In this document: positions 5,764 to 5,892 of the stretch, piece after piece
Position numbering within the stretch: position 1 is the stretch's first letter
Layout: every line of letters begins with the position of its first letter
Assembly (NCBI GenBank): GCA_013360985.1
Contig: JABWAM010000154.1
Coordinates: 1-5,892, forward strand
DNA length: 5,892 nucleotides
Origin: Verrucomicrobiia bacterium
GTDB taxonomy: Bacteria; Verrucomicrobiota; Verrucomicrobiia; JABWAM01
Direction of reading: 5' to 3'
Made by a program: the position numbers and the translations under genes
Notes under the pieces: model-generated
The model's database searches: none
The model's input: the letters and a program-made list of their open reading frames with translations, nothing else
What the model was told of the DNA's origin: nothing

Positions 5764-5892
5764 GATTCAATGTCGCGCACGCGGACGATGGGGCCCAAAT
5801 CCACGGATCAGCTCCATTTTCAGAGAGATCCTTTCCTCATCATCCATCGAGGATCGGAGGGGTGGAGCGTGTCGAGATTCCAGACTCCCCAC

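Larger units (their letters stand above)
5608..5892 (-). promoter_or_regulatory. Upstream region of mntH, repeat-rich, no supported gene
   Basis: These 285 bases precede mntH and should hold its promoter and leader. I see no clear -35/-10 pair. The region has a 9-bp inverted repeat (5671-5679 with 5723-5731), a competing 7-bp hairpin (5671-5677 with 5684-5690), and a tandem CGTCGAACC (5741-5749 and 5755-5763). At the outer edge, three short reading frames are open: minus-strand frames ending in TGA at 5820-5822 and at 5767-5769, and a plus-strand ATG at 5770 open to the window end. The minus-strand frame ending at 5820 has the most gene-like codon use, and could be the tail of an upstream gene. 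None has a recognisable family motif, so none is called. Confidence 0.4.

Noticed and set aside
4169..5770. 533-codon minus-strand open frame overlapping mntH in another frame
   Set aside because: The product is rich in R, P, H and A, and lacks the hydrophobic helices and DPGN/MPHN motifs seen in the mntH frame.
5850..5892. Possible yybP-ykoY manganese riboswitch (GGGGAGT near the right edge, minus strand)
   Set aside because: Only the short GGGGAGT resembles the conserved element; the rest of the consensus was not found and the sequence is cut by the window edge.
5770..5892. Plus-strand ATG frame open to the window end (41 codons)
   Set aside because: No Shine-Dalgarno, no family motif, and competing open frames on the other strand; too short to call.

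Overview
The window is GC-rich, strongly GC-biased at third codon positions and densely coding. It carries six complete or nearly complete protein genes and one partial gene, with no mobile element, CRISPR array or RNA gene that I can see. The genome type (high GC, weak Shine-Dalgarno sequences, a PIG-L deacetylase next to a divergent NagB-like protein, a membrane-anchored FHA protein) would fit a member of the PVC superphylum such as Verrucomicrobiota. This placement is a low-confidence inference; nothing in the window fixes the taxonomy.

Layout. The left edge (1-232, minus strand) holds the N-terminal 77 codons of a UbiE/MenG-type quinone methyltransferase that runs off the window. A short divergent intergenic region (233-329) follows. 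A plus-strand cluster of four closely spaced genes then runs from 330 to 3736: a PIG-L/LmbE zinc deacetylase, a divergent NagB-family sugar-phosphate isomerase/deaminase homologue, a small DUF192 protein, and a membrane-anchored FHA-domain protein whose start overlaps the DUF192 stop (ATGA). After a 58-bp convergent gap with a small GC hairpin come two minus-strand genes: a universal stress protein (3795-4223), preceded 13 bp upstream by an NRAMP-family Mn/Fe transporter, MntH (4237-5607). The last 285 bp (5608-5892) are the upstream region of mntH. They contain inverted and direct repeats but no gene that I can support.

How the genes may work together. PIG-L plus NagB-like looks like a two-step amino-sugar module: remove an N-acetyl group, then act on the free amino sugar. 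In the NagB-like protein, several residues that bind phosphate or catalyse deamination in E. coli NagB are replaced, so the real substrate is open. The DUF192/FHA pair is translationally coupled; its FHA domain faces the cytoplasm, and an unrecognised domain plus helical repeats should lie outside the inner membrane. mntH and the stress protein probably form one transcript linking metal uptake to stress.

The parts most worth a second look are the rewired NagB-like active site, the unassigned extracytoplasmic part of the FHA protein, and the repeat-rich mntH leader. I do not see a clearly new biological system.
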